Below are positions 8,416 to 17,509 of a stretch of 64,000 bases of DNA, in pieces. Within the stretch, counting starts at the first letter, position 1, and every line of letters begins with the position of its first letter. Both the position numbers and the translations under genes were made by a program. The notes under the pieces were generated by a model that worked only from the letters and a program-made list of their open reading frames with translations, did not search any database and was not told the origin of the DNA. Source of the stretch: Lysobacterales bacterium. Lineage in GTDB: Bacteria; Pseudomonadota; Gammaproteobacteria; Xanthomonadales; SZUA-5. Location of the stretch: positions 62,001-126,000 of the forward strand of contig JALHMH010000003.1 in the NCBI GenBank assembly GCA_022844165.1. Reading direction: 5' to 3'.

Positions 8416-10332
8416 CTACGGCCCGGCGACCGCAACCGGACAGGCGATGGCCGCCACTTCGTCGCCTCGCGGCATACCGGGTACGAGTGCGGCCACACGT
8501 TTCGGACTGCCGTCGATGCGCCAATCGTAGAGCACAGAAAACGCCATCACTCGCGCGACATACTCGCGAGTTTCTTTGTACGGAATGGTCTCGACCCAAA
8601 GATCCCACGGTGGCAGCGGTTCGCCGAGCCAGCGTTTGACGGCGCCAATTCCTGCGTTGTAAGCGGCCGTGGCAAGCACCGGGTTGCCCTCCAGATCGGC
8701 CAGCCGCCGGGCCAGATATGTGGTGCCCAGACGGATGTTGTGATCGCCGTCGTCGAGTGGCTCAACACGGACATTCAGACTCTTTGCGACGGCAGCAGCA
8801 GTGGCCGGCATCAGCTGCATCAAACCGCGTGCGCCGACAGGCGAACGTGCGCCTGCATTCCATGCGCTCTCAGCGCGAATGAGGCCCAAAATCCAGGGTT
8901 TGGAAAGACCCGTGCGAACCGCTGCCCCTGCCACCGTGCGCTGATGTAGCAGCGGAAAACGCGCATCGTACTGGCGCAGATCCGCTTCGCCATTGAGCGT
9001 GAATATCGCCCATTCGTGCAAACCCTCGCGGCTGGCAACGAGTCCCGCTTCGCGCTTCAACTCCGCTGGAAACTTCTGCAGTTGCCAGAACCACTCTGCC
9101 CTGGCGCGGGTGCGATCGCCCAGCGCCAGCCATTCCAGCGAGCGTTGTACGCCGCCTGCACCAAGCACCTTCAGCGCCCGCTCTGTGTCCAGAAGTGGGC
9201 TTAGCGGACAGATCGCATACGGTGTACCAAGTTGATCTGCGGCCAGGAAGCCGTGGAAGTTCGCTTGCGCAGCGGCTTGTTTGAAAGCGGCCTCGGCGGC
9301 CGCCGAATCCCCGAGCAATTGTTGTACGCGCCCTTTGGCGTAAGCCCATCGGGCTTGCCCTGCGAGCGCGGGTGTCATGCCCTCCAGCGCTTCGAGTGCT
9401 GCCGCATAGTCGGTGCGGCGCAGTGCATAGCGGACTTGCCACTCGCGTAGACCGTCGTCCACGGCAGCCTTGGGCACCTTTCGCGACAGGACCAGGGCAT
9501 TGTCGAGCCGCTCGACGAAGGCATAACGTGCGATCTCTGCCAGCGCCAGACCCTTGTCCGCCTCGGTCAACGGGAATCGTGCAGCGATCCGCAGATAACG
9601 CTCGTAGGCCGATGCCGCGCTGCTGCGCGCGAGGCGCGAAACCGCCATCGCAGCGGCGCGCGAATGCGCGGCGTCGGTCGGCCATTTGTTCGCCGCATTC
9701 AGGGCCACCTGGGGGTCGCGCCGCGCCAGGACCAGGCGTTGCGCGCCCAATTTTTCTGCGGCGGGCAATCGTTCTGCCCACAACGCCGCGAGCGGCAGGC
9801 GGTCAGTCTTGATCGCGTCATCGAAGCGCGCACGTATGTCTTGGGGTGCCAGGGCCGCCTGCCGAAGCGGGGGGTCGCAGGCTGCGATGGCACGATCGAT
9901 TCGCGACAGGATGCGCGGTATCAGTGCCGCCGGTGGTTTGCGCTTCAAAGCGCCAAGCGCATTGAATGCCTGGCAATCGGCCTCGACGCTGGCGTTGTCT
10001 TCGCGATAAATCGCGATCAGGTCGGCGTGCCGGTGGACGCGCGCCAACGCGCTGATAAGATCGGCGCGCAGTCGCTCGCCGGGAAGCGTATCGCCATACT
10101 CTGACAGATAGGCTTCGATGCGCTTGAATGGCTTTTTCAGTGGGTCGCGACGCAGGAATTCGTATTGCAAATAGGGAGTGAGTGGATAGCTGACCAGCTC
10201 AGCTCTCGCGCCCACATCGACGCCGCTCTGCGCCTGGCGCCATGCAGCCGTAAAGGCCTTGCGCTCGGGCGTTCGGTCGGCAGCCAGCAACCCACCCGGT
10301 ATCAACAAGAGCAGCATCAAAAAAACGCGCAT
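8416..10332 (-). CDS. slt: Soluble lytic murein transglycosylase (Slt70-type)
   Basis: Periplasmic enzyme that cleaves the MurNAc-GlcNAc bond to form 1,6-anhydro-muropeptides. The 638-residue product starts with a signal peptide (MRVFLMLLLLIPGGLLAA), followed by a long alpha-helical superhelical region typical of Slt70, a linker and a C-terminal goose-type lysozyme SLT domain with the catalytic Glu in IRAESAWN (near residue 505), GARGLMQLMPATA and the AYNAGIGAVKRW motif. Start set at the methionine opening the signal peptide; the frame is open 96 nt further upstream without a signal sequence. Monocistronic, transcribed toward the dcw operon and divergent from the DUF3293 gene. Confidence 0.94.
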   Translation of the reverse strand: MRVFLMLLLLIPGGLLAADRTPERKAFTAAWRQAQSGVDVGARAELVSYPLTPYLQYEFLRRDPLKKPFKRIEAYLSEYGDTLPGERLRADLISALARVHRHADLIAIYREDNASVEADCQAFNALGALKRKPPAALIPRILSRIDRAIAACDPPLRQAALAPQDIRARFDDAIKTDRLPLAALWAERLPAAEKLGAQRLVLARRDPQVALNAANKWPTDAAHSRAAAMAVSRLARSSAASAYERYLRIAARFPLTEADKGLALAEIARYAFVERLDNALVLSRKVPKAAVDDGLREWQVRYALRRTDYAAALEALEGMTPALAGQARWAYAKGRVQQLLGDSAAAEAAFKQAAAQANFHGFLAADQLGTPYAICPLSPLLDTERALKVLGAGGVQRSLEWLALGDRTRARAEWFWQLQKFPAELKREAGLVASREGLHEWAIFTLNGEADLRQYDARFPLLHQRTVAGAAVRTGLSKPWILGLIRAESAWNAGARSPVGARGLMQLMPATAAAVAKSLNVRVEPLDDGDHNIRLGTTYLARRLADLEGNPVLATAAYNAGIGAVKRWLGEPLPPWDLWVETIPYKETREYVARVMAFSVLYDWRIDGSPKRVAALVPGMPRGDEVAAIACPVAVAGP

Positions 10333-10401
10333 TTCAGGATTTTTTGGGAACGACCGCGCAACACTACCCAAATCCTGCTCAGAATCGCCGATCATCCAAA
10401 C

Positions 10402-10857
10402 ATGAACGTCGCAACGGTTCATCAACACTTTCCACCGCCATCCGGGTTCCCGGAAAAAACTCTGACGGCGTACTTACGCACCCAATACCGGGTTGAGCTG
10501 CCAGGCGGCAGCGCGATTCTGAAGATTGCGCAACCGAACGCGGCGCTGCTGGCAGCCATGCACGAATGGGAATTTGCCGAAGCCTTTTTGATGACCGCGC
10601 ACAACCCTTACAGTCGCCCAACCGCGGCGGCAGAGAATGTGCGGCGACAAAACGCGTTGCTGGCAACCTTGCAAGCGCGCGCCGCCCGATGTTGGTATGG
10701 CACGACCCAGGCACCGGATGCCTGGCCCACCGAACCGTTGGTCATGGTGGCGGGCGTTGAGATCGGTATCGGAATAGATCTGGCGAGACAATTCGAACAG
10801 AATGCGATCGTTGCGGTCGGCCCGACCGCTGTATCACAGCTGGCGTTTGCTGTTTGA
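10402..10857 (+). CDS. DUF3293 domain-containing protein
   Basis: Cytoplasmic protein of 151 residues and unknown function. Family hallmarks are an N-terminal TAYLRTQYRV segment, a central PYSRPTAAAENVRRQNALLATLQAR block and a C-terminal GVEIGIGIDLARQFEQNAIVAVG close to the family's RxYGQNAIV ending. Start taken at MNVATVHQHF; the frame extends upstream into slt antisense sequence and is ignored there. About 70 bp separate it from the divergent slt, enough for back-to-back promoters. A hairpin follows the stop. No link to a pathway can be made from the neighbours. Confidence 0.8.
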   Translation: MNVATVHQHFPPPSGFPEKTLTAYLRTQYRVELPGGSAILKIAQPNAALLAAMHEWEFAEAFLMTAHNPYSRPTAAAENVRRQNALLATLQARAARCWYGTTQAPDAWPTEPLVMVAGVEIGIGIDLARQFEQNAIVAVGPTAVSQLAFAV

Positions 10858-10862
10858 ACGTC

Positions 10863-10903
10863 GAAGTCTTGCTCCCGTCCAATCGGGAGCAGCCGGAGAC
10901 TTC
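10863..10903. terminator. Two-tier hairpin between convergent genes
   Basis: Inner stem GCTCCCG/CGGGAGC (10871-10877 with 10884-10890) inside an outer stem GAAGTCT/AGACTTC (10863-10869 with 10897-10903). Lies between the stops of the DUF3293 gene and the convergent glycine-zipper gene, so it may act in both directions. No run of T follows on either strand, so it is only terminator-like. Confidence 0.55.
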
Positions 10904-10910
10904 GCAGAGA

Positions 10911-11513
10911 TCACGGATCGGCGGGTTCCACTGACACTCTTACACGGAGCTTTTCGCCCGGATCGTATCCGAGGCGCGAAAAGAACACCTCGCCGCGATA
11001 GCGGTATTCGACATCGTAGCCGATGATGCGCCGCTCGTCGTAACCGGATTCCACAACGCGGCAGCGCGTTTCGACCTCGCGATAACTGCTCGGGCGGTTG
11101 TTATTGGCATCCACTTCGCGGCCGACCGCACCGCCAATGACCGCACCGGCAACCGTAGCCGCGCGGCGACCGTCGCCACTGCCCACCGTGTTGCCCAGCG
11201 CGCCGCCGACGATGGCACCGACGATCGTACCCGTCGTGGTGTTCTCGTAGCGACCGCCGGAACGACGCACTTCCGAGTCGTAACACTCCTCGCGTGGTTC
11301 GCTGACGCGCACGGTTTCGTAGATCGGATCGACGCGCAGCACATCGGCATAAACCGTGCGCACATTTTCGTCGGGATATGCCGGCGGCGGGCCATAGTCT
11401 CGCGGTTGTGCCATGGCGCTCGTGGCAAGTCCCAACGACAGCGCAACGGCGAGTCCAGCTTTGCAGCCAGGCCGACATGGAAGAGCTCGATTCATGGAAA
11501 GGAATGAACGCAT
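10911..11513 (-). CDS. Glycine-zipper 2TM domain protein (SlyB/17 kDa antigen-like envelope protein)
   Basis: Exported protein of 200 residues. A signal peptide ends at TSAMA|QPRD; there is no lipobox Cys. A periplasmic segment rich in Pro/Tyr is followed by a glycine zipper, GTIVGAIVGGALGNTVGSGDGRRAATVAGAVIGGAVG split as two GxxxG-rich membrane-active helices around residues 95-135, then a C-terminal beta-type region ending with RYRGEVFFSRLGYDPGEKLRV. Proteins of this type sit in or on the outer membrane and are linked to envelope integrity. Start at the first ATG, with GGAG 6 nt upstream; a second ATG six codons later is possible. Confidence 0.8.
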   Translation of the reverse strand: MRSFLSMNRALPCRPGCKAGLAVALSLGLATSAMAQPRDYGPPPAYPDENVRTVYADVLRVDPIYETVRVSEPREECYDSEVRRSGGRYENTTTGTIVGAIVGGALGNTVGSGDGRRAATVAGAVIGGAVGREVDANNNRPSSYREVETRCRVVESGYDERRIIGYDVEYRYRGEVFFSRLGYDPGEKLRVRVSVEPADP

Positions 11514-11628
11514 CGCGATCTCCGAGGAGCACTTAACAGGCCCATTACATCAGCGGGGGGCTGAATGCATTCTGATGCCCTTCGGTTGTCGTCCGGTACA
11601 GGTCGACGGGTGAATCCATCAGGCTGTG

Positions 11629-11655
11629 GAGAAACGCACAGTAAGTGCGTTTCTC
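11629..11655. repeat. Perfect 11-bp-stem hairpin downstream of hutF
   Basis: GAGAAACGCAC (11629-11639), 5-nt loop, GTGCGTTTCTC (11645-11655). It lies just past the hutF stop on the minus strand and could serve as its terminator. On the minus strand its edge reads GTTGAGAAA, the same as a hairpin at 28717-28742 whose stem has different but still complementary bases, so the two look like members of one dispersed family. Confidence 0.65.
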
Positions 11656-11664
11656 AACAACCTG

Positions 11665-13044
11665 CTATGGGTTGCGCAGTGTTTCGCAATACGCGGCTTC
11701 GAAAACCTCGCGTTGCGCATGTCGACCATTTTTGATGACACTTCGGCCAGCAACAATCACTGTCTTGAGCGGGCGCCGCGCGGTGGCGAATATCCAGGCC
11801 GGCAGCACATTGTGATCGGTCATGGCGGCAAACGCCGCATCGTCCGGATCGAGTTCGAGGAAATCGGCATCGGCGCCGACCGCGATTCCACCAGCCCCAG
11901 CGCCGCACGCCTGCGCGCCGCCCAGTACCGCCTCCGACCATAGATTAGTGGCGACATCGGGTTTGTCCGCACTCGCCAACTCGTTGCGCCGCCCCGACGC
12001 CAGGCGCGCTTGATATTCGAGCCATCGCAGCTCTTCGCGCGGGTCTAAGCCGACATGGCTATCGGAACCGATGCCAAAACGCCCGCCGAGCCGGCGAAAT
12101 TCACCGATCTCAAACAGACCATCGCCGAGATTGGCTTCGGTAGTCGGGCACAATCCAACCACAGCGCCGCAACGCGATATCGCCTCCAATTCGGTGGATG
12201 ACGCATGCGTGGCGTGCACCAGACAGAAGCGCCGATCGACGGGCGCGATGTCCATCAATCGATCGATCGGATAACGGCCATGCATCACCAGGCAGTCTTC
12301 CAATTCGCGGCGTTGCTCGGCGATGTGGATATGGATCGGGCGATTGCTCAGCTCATCGTGCGCGCACAACGTGGCAATGATCTGGGCATCGACGGCGCGC
12401 AAACTGTGGATGGCGGCGCCCAGGCGGAAACCTTCGTCCCTTGCTGCAAGCGAATCCAGCAAATACAGGTAATCGTCGAGAGCGAAGGCAAAGCGTTGCT
12501 GCCGAGGCGCCAGCGGTTCGTCGCGAAAGCCACCGCGTTGATACAACGTTGGCAGCAGCGTCAATCCAATACCGGCCTCCTGAGCGGCGGCGATGAGCGC
12601 ATCGCTCATGGCACTCATCGGCGCGTAATGATTGCCGTTGGCGCGATGGTGCACATAGTGGAATTCGCACACACGTGTGTAACCGGCCTCCAGCATATCC
12701 GCGTACAACAACCGGGCAATCACGAACAGTCGATCCGGATCGAGTGTCGCGGCCTCGCGGTACATCGCCTCGCGCCAGGTCCAGAAGCTATCGTCGGGCT
12801 TTTCGAAACACTCGGCGCGTCCGGCCATCGCGCGCTGAAACGCATGTGAATGCAGATTCGGCATGCCGGGCAGTACATAACGCCCGAGATGGTCGGCCCC
12901 GGCTCGCGGCGCAGCAGTTTGCACGTCGACGATCACCCCGCGATCGACACCGATTTGCACGTCGCTCTGCCATCGCCCCTGCACCAGCGCAAAATCGGCG
13001 AACCATCGACGCATAGGTCTTCGCTTGCGAGTTTCGTTGGCCAT
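11665..13044 (-). CDS. hutF: Formimidoylglutamate deiminase
   Basis: Amidohydrolase-superfamily enzyme of the five-step histidine degradation route; hydrolyses N-formimino-L-glutamate to N-formyl-L-glutamate and ammonia. Metal-site motifs are visible: PNLHSHAFQRAMAGRAE (HxH), the HIHIAEQ strand with ligand His, VHATH, and GSDSHVGLDPREELRWLEY with the catalytic Asp. WTWREAMY and the C-terminal GADADFLELD are also typical. The ATG at 13044 gives 459 residues; an internal ATG at 13014 (MRRWFADFALV, 449 residues) matches the usual family N-terminus better, and neither has a clear ribosome site. Divergent from hutI. Confidence 0.93.
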   Translation of the reverse strand: MANETRKRRPMRRWFADFALVQGRWQSDVQIGVDRGVIVDVQTAAPRAGADHLGRYVLPGMPNLHSHAFQRAMAGRAECFEKPDDSFWTWREAMYREAATLDPDRLFVIARLLYADMLEAGYTRVCEFHYVHHRANGNHYAPMSAMSDALIAAAQEAGIGLTLLPTLYQRGGFRDEPLAPRQQRFAFALDDYLYLLDSLAARDEGFRLGAAIHSLRAVDAQIIATLCAHDELSNRPIHIHIAEQRRELEDCLVMHGRYPIDRLMDIAPVDRRFCLVHATHASSTELEAISRCGAVVGLCPTTEANLGDGLFEIGEFRRLGGRFGIGSDSHVGLDPREELRWLEYQARLASGRRNELASADKPDVATNLWSEAVLGGAQACGAGAGGIAVGADADFLELDPDDAAFAAMTDHNVLPAWIFATARRPLKTVIVAGRSVIKNGRHAQREVFEAAYCETLRNP

Positions 13045-13068
13045 AATCCTACGCCGAAGGAGGTGACC

Positions 13069-14286
13069 ATGTGGGATCGTTTGATACTCGCGCCAAATGT
13101 CTGGACCGGCGGCGCCAACGCGCGACTTCTGAGTCAGGCAGCGCTCGGGATCGATGCCGGGCGAATCCGTTATGTGGGTCCGGCGAAAGATCTGCCGAAT
13201 GAACCTCAGCGTCTCGCACGCCAGGTCGAACAGCATCGCCAGGGGCTGCTGACGCCGAGTCTGGTCGATTGCCACACGCATCTGGTGTTCGCTGGCGATC
13301 GCAGCGATGAATTCGCGCAGCGTCAGGCCGGTGCCAGTTATGCACAAATTGCGGCGCGCGGTGGCGGCATCCTGGCAACGGTGCGCGCGACACGCGCGGC
13401 GAGCGTCGAACAACTGGTCGAAACTGCCGCCCCGCGCATGCAACAGCTGATTGCCGATGGCGTGGCCGCATTCGACATCAAATCCGGATATGGCCTGGAT
13501 CTGGACAGCGAACGGCGCATGCTGCAAGCGGCACGCGCACTGGGGCGCCGCTTCGGCGTTACTGTTCGCACCAGCTATCTGGCGCTGCACGCGGTGCCGA
13601 ATGATGTGGATCGCGGCCGATACATCGATGCCGCCATCGACTGGCTGCCGACGTTGCATGCGGAAGCGCTGATCGATGCGGTCGATGCTTATCACGAGCA
13701 CCTGGCATTCACCAGCGCAGAAGTCGCCAAGCTGTTCGAATGTGCGGCCTCGTTGGGCGTGCCAGTGCGCCTGCACGCCGATCAGCTCAGTGCGCAGGGT
13801 GGTGCATCCCTGGCAGCGCAGTTCCGGGCGCTATCGGCCGATCATCTGGAATACACCGATGACGCCGGCATCGCCGCGATGGCGGGCGCGGGGACGGTGG
13901 CCGTCATTCTGCCAGCGGCTTTTCTCGTGCTCCGCGAAAAGCAGGCGCCGCCGATCGCGGCCCTGCGCGCGGCGGGCGTACCCATGGCGATCGCCAGCGA
14001 TCTCAATCCTGGCACCTCACCGCTGTTATCGGTGCGTTTGGCGATGGGATTGGCCGTCAATTTGTTCGGCATGACGGTTGATGAGGCCCTGTTGGGCGCA
14101 ACCGCGCACGCATCGCGGGCGCTCGGGCTGGGCACTGACGCCGGCGTTCTGGACGTCGGCGCCCGCGCCGACATCGCTCGCTGGGCGGTCGACCGTCCAG
14201 ATGCACTCGCATATTGGTTGGGCGGCGAACTTTGCCAGGAGACCATCGCTGGCGGCCTGACGGTGTTTCGGCGCAAGGCGCGTTGA
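13069..14286 (+). CDS. hutI: Imidazolonepropionase
   Basis: Zn/Fe-dependent amidohydrolase of histidine catabolism; opens 4-imidazolone-5-propionate to N-formimino-L-glutamate, the substrate of HutF next door. The 405-residue product has PSLVDCHTHLVFAGDRSDEF near residue 70 (HxH metal ligands), GGGILATVRATRAAS, FDIKSGYGLD, HLHAD-type VRLHADQLS near residue 240, and the catalytic IASDLNPGTSPL near residue 310. The ATG follows a near-perfect AAGGAGGTGA ribosome site. Only 24-54 bp separate it from hutF, so their promoters must overlap. Other hut genes are not in the window. Confidence 0.96.
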   Translation: MWDRLILAPNVWTGGANARLLSQAALGIDAGRIRYVGPAKDLPNEPQRLARQVEQHRQGLLTPSLVDCHTHLVFAGDRSDEFAQRQAGASYAQIAARGGGILATVRATRAASVEQLVETAAPRMQQLIADGVAAFDIKSGYGLDLDSERRMLQAARALGRRFGVTVRTSYLALHAVPNDVDRGRYIDAAIDWLPTLHAEALIDAVDAYHEHLAFTSAEVAKLFECAASLGVPVRLHADQLSAQGGASLAAQFRALSADHLEYTDDAGIAAMAGAGTVAVILPAAFLVLREKQAPPIAALRAAGVPMAIASDLNPGTSPLLSVRLAMGLAVNLFGMTVDEALLGATAHASRALGLGTDAGVLDVGARADIARWAVDRPDALAYWLGGELCQETIAGGLTVFRRKAR

Positions 14287-14287
14287 A

Positions 14288-14317
14288 TGACGGGGGCCTG
14301 CGCCTTCTGGCCCGTCA
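14288..14317 (+). terminator. Hairpin after hutI
   Basis: TGACGGG (14288-14294) pairs with CCCGTCA (14311-14317) right after the hutI stop codon. No T-run follows, so this is only a candidate terminator. Confidence 0.35.
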
Positions 14318-14429
14318 GCGCCGCTGCGGCAGAAAAGGTGCGACACTGCGATGCTCGTCGCATTCGGTCATGAAGTGTGCAGCATCGTCCAACAATTGTA
14401 CGCTATCCTTCCAACTCTTAACGTAATCA

Positions 14430-14445
14430 GTTGCGAAATCGCAAC
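14430..14445. promoter_or_regulatory. 16-bp palindrome GTTGCG-AAAT-CGCAAC upstream of the accessory block
   Basis: Perfect dyad with 6-bp arms, about 10 bp before the likely start of the small beta-repeat gene and upstream of the whole PKS-NRPS block. Size and symmetry suit an operator for a dimeric regulator; it may equally be a weak hairpin. No regulator can be assigned from the sequence. Confidence 0.4.
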
Positions 14446-14454
14446 GGATGTGAC

Positions 14455-14865
14455 GTGCTGTTTCATCAAGCCTGTCTGCGAGCGGGGTATCAATTGAAGG
14501 AAGAGACTTGGTCCGGCGAAGGCGAATTATTCCTTCACGGCAGTGGCGTCCGACTCATTGCAATCTCAGGCAGCAACGATGTAAGCATCACCTGCGCTGG
14601 GTCCGTACACGTGATTCTCAAAGGCAGCGTGGACACCGCCGTCTTCGACGTGAACGGTTCGTGCATGCTGGATGCACGACGTCTTCAGGCAAAACGGGTC
14701 AATATCGAAATCGGCGGTAGCGCTGCCGCCCGCGTAAACGCCAGCGAGGAGTTGCGGGTGTGGGCTTTCGGGTCCTCCCGGGTGACCCAGTATGGGGCTG
14801 GGAAAATCGTCAGTTCGCGCACGGAAGGCAGCGCTCGCGTGTTGTCCAGGGATCTTCCCGAATAG
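14455..14865 (+). CDS. Small beta-repeat protein, DUF2807/GIN-domain-like
   Basis: About 136 residues with no signal peptide or membrane helix. The sequence is a run of short beta strands with Gly-Ser turns (SGSNDVSI, KGSVDTAVFDV, GGSAAARVNAS, FGSSRVTQYG, EGSARVLS), the pattern of the single-stranded beta-helix 'GIN' head domain. Function unknown. No ATG is available; the frame is open from a TTG at 14431, but that codon lies in a palindrome, so the GTG at 14455 with GGA 6 nt upstream is preferred. It sits about 135 bp before the ADOP permease, and whether it belongs to the gene cluster is unclear. Confidence 0.6.
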   Translation: MLFHQACLRAGYQLKEETWSGEGELFLHGSGVRLIAISGSNDVSITCAGSVHVILKGSVDTAVFDVNGSCMLDARRLQAKRVNIEIGGSAAARVNASEELRVWAFGSSRVTQYGAGKIVSSRTEGSARVLSRDLPE

Positions 14866-15001
14866 CCGTGATTGAAGGGCACCGACTGAATGCCAGCCTG
14901 GCCCGAGACGATGAGACCGCGAAGCACTCGATCACCGATCGAATGGCCAAAGCAGCCAGTATGGCTGCGTAGAACCAACCTACAAAATCTCTGAGGCAGG
15001 A

Positions 15002-17449
15002 ATGGAATCGGCTTTGGCGGTCTTCAGTTTTGCGGCGCGTCGCTTACGGAAAAGGTGGGGAATTACTCTGGTTGTAGTGTTGTCGATCAGCATCGGCGTC
15101 GCCGCCAGCACAACGACACTTGGGTGGGTTCAATCCATTCTTGTCAATCCCCTTCCGACCGTCCCAGACCAGGACCGCATCCTGGCACTCGTCAGCAAGA
15201 CGAATTCCGGTGAGCGTCTGGCCACATCCAACGCCGACTTCCGCGACTTGAAAGAGTCAATGTCGACCCTGACCGGACTTGCCGCCTTTCGCGAAGACTC
15301 TCTGAGCTTTGAGAGAAACGGAAACAGCAGGCGAATCTGGGCGATGTCCGTATCGGGGGGATTCTTCGATGTGCTTGAGATCAGGCCAGTGATCGGCACC
15401 TTCTTCGGATCCGACCCCGCGTCCGTCGACACCACCGGTGGCGCACGCCTTGCGGTCATCAGCTATCGGTTATGGGAGGACGAATTTCTGAGGGATCCAT
15501 CCGTCATCGGGTCAAAGCTATTGCTCAACGGACAAGCGTACACCGTGTCGGGTGTCGCGCCAGCGGGCTTCGATGGGACGGTGGTAGGCCTTGCCTTTGA
15601 TCTTTGGGTTCCGTTGATGCAACGCGACGCATTGCTTGGAGGCGACAACCAATGGCAGGAGGAACGGCGACACCGTTCGCTCAACGTCATCGGCAAGCGA
15701 AGTGGGCTAAGTTCGCTCGAGGATGTTCAAGTGGAACTGGGGGTGGTTGCCGCCAGGCTGGCCCGTGATTATCCAGAACAAAACGTCGGTATCAGCTTTC
15801 AGGCCCTAAAGTTCGCGGATGCGCCATTCGGTGCTCAATCGCTGCTCGCCGATCGGTTGAAACTGATGTATGTCGCCAGCGGTCTTGTGCTTTTGATCGT
15901 CTGCGTCAACCTGATCACGCTCCTTCTGGTACTCACAACGGAACGTCAGCGCGAGTTCGGCGTGCGTTCGGCGCTCGGCGCTACACGCAGCACGATTTTC
16001 CTGCAGGTCCTCGCGGAGGGCGTACTCTTGGGTCTGCTGGCGGCCGCATTGAGCATTCTGGCGGCGCACTATCTTTCGGGTCTGTTGCGCTTTTTTGTAC
16101 CGGATCTGGATCTTCCGATCGCCCTCGAACCCAGGACAGATCGAGTCACCTTGGTCTATGCCCTCGGCGCATCGGTCTGCACTGCCGTGCTCGCCAATTT
16201 TCTGCCAGCAATTCGCGCTTCCAGCATCGATCTCACTCGCGCGCTAACCGACATCACCCGAAGTCAGTCCGTCAGCCGGACTGAGCAACATGTGCAAACG
16301 ACTTTGGTCGTAGCGCAAATTGCCCTTGCTTACATAGCACTCTCCAGTGCCGCGCTGTTCTTAAACGGATACAAATCGCTCACAGAAAGAGATTTGGGAT
16401 TCGAGGCGTCGGGCGTAACGCTCATGGCAACCGCGGCGACTCGTCCCGGACTTGACGCGGCAGCGGTGATTGCATACGCCAACCGGTTACAGACTGGACT
16501 CGTTGAAACGCCCGGCGTTCGATCTGCGGCCTTTGCGGAGTGGGTCCCGATGGGCCTGCACGGTGGCTCCTGGGAGGAGTTGCAGGTGCAAGGGTATTCG
16601 CCAGCGCAGGACGAGAACATGAGGATCCTCAGAAACCTCGTGAGTCCCGCCTATTTCGAGACGATCGGAGTCCCAATTTTGTCGGGACGAGACTTTAGCT
16701 CTCGCGACGTCGGCGAGGCGCCGGCCGTAGCCATCATCAACGAGGAGTTTGCCCGGCGGTTTTTCCGCGGGCGGGATCCGCTGGGTATGCGCCTGATCGG
16801 GTGGGGCCGAGAACTCACGGTGGTGGGGATCGCCCGCGACAGCCGATACACGAAAGCCAATGAACCGCCTCGTCCGTACTTTTATGTCCCGTTTGCGCAA
16901 TTTGCCAATCCTGGGATGTACCCCGTGTTTCACATCTCGTCAGCGATTTCAGCGCGCGAAGCGTCCGAAATGGCCATGTCTGCGTCCCGAAATGCCGGCT
17001 CGGAGATCTATGCCATTTGGACCAAACCGATGTCGAAGTACATCCAGGCTTCGCTTTTCGGCGAAAGAGTAACCGCCATCATCCTTGGCGCACTGGGTGC
17101 TGCGGCCATCTTCATCGCCGCACTGGGCATCTACGGAATGATGGCTTACTCCGTTGCACAAAGAGTGTCCGAAATGGGCACGCGAATGGCACTGGGCGCT
17201 TCGTCGAGGATCGTCCTGGGACTCGTTGCGCGGCGCGGAGCCAGGTTGACCGTGGCAGGCATTGCTACTGGTTTGCTCGGAGCGATCGTAGCCGGGGAAA
17301 AACTGCGAGCACTGATTGGCGGCGTCGTGTCGGAGTTGTGGATTCACGCTGCGGTTGTAACGGCCCTGGCGCTTGTCGCGATGCTCGCGTGCCTGGTGCC
17401 GGGACTGAGAATCGCCCGCCTGCAGCCGGTGGACAGCTTGAAGGGCTGA
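15002..17449 (+). CDS. ADOP-type MacB/FtsX-family ABC permease
   Basis: Inner-membrane protein of 815 residues with the duplicated architecture of 'ADOP' permeases: an N-terminal helix (TLVVVLSISIGVAAS), a large MacB-like periplasmic domain (to about residue 285), three helices of an FtsX domain around residues 290-400, a second MacB-like domain, and a C-terminal FtsX domain (about 695-815) ending RIARLQPVDSLKG. The cytoplasmic ERQREFGVRSALGATR and AQRVSEMGTRMALGAS loops are the FtsX coupling motifs. No ATPase partner is adjacent. The stop is 60 bp before the PKS start, so it may be co-transcribed and help export or self-protection; that role is inference. Confidence 0.85.
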   Translation: MESALAVFSFAARRLRKRWGITLVVVLSISIGVAASTTTLGWVQSILVNPLPTVPDQDRILALVSKTNSGERLATSNADFRDLKESMSTLTGLAAFREDSLSFERNGNSRRIWAMSVSGGFFDVLEIRPVIGTFFGSDPASVDTTGGARLAVISYRLWEDEFLRDPSVIGSKLLLNGQAYTVSGVAPAGFDGTVVGLAFDLWVPLMQRDALLGGDNQWQEERRHRSLNVIGKRSGLSSLEDVQVELGVVAARLARDYPEQNVGISFQALKFADAPFGAQSLLADRLKLMYVASGLVLLIVCVNLITLLLVLTTERQREFGVRSALGATRSTIFLQVLAEGVLLGLLAAALSILAAHYLSGLLRFFVPDLDLPIALEPRTDRVTLVYALGASVCTAVLANFLPAIRASSIDLTRALTDITRSQSVSRTEQHVQTTLVVAQIALAYIALSSAALFLNGYKSLTERDLGFEASGVTLMATAATRPGLDAAAVIAYANRLQTGLVETPGVRSAAFAEWVPMGLHGGSWEELQVQGYSPAQDENMRILRNLVSPAYFETIGVPILSGRDFSSRDVGEAPAVAIINEEFARRFFRGRDPLGMRLIGWGRELTVVGIARDSRYTKANEPPRPYFYVPFAQFANPGMYPVFHISSAISAREASEMAMSASRNAGSEIYAIWTKPMSKYIQASLFGERVTAIILGALGAAAIFIAALGIYGMMAYSVAQRVSEMGTRMALGASSRIVLGLVARRGARLTVAGIATGLLGAIVAGEKLRALIGGVVSELWIHAAVVTALALVAMLACLVPGLRIARLQPVDSLKG

Positions 17450-17509
17450 CTTGTGGCGAATCGTGTCCTAAGCATCGGCATCTCAAAAATCGACACTCAA
17501 GGATCTCCA

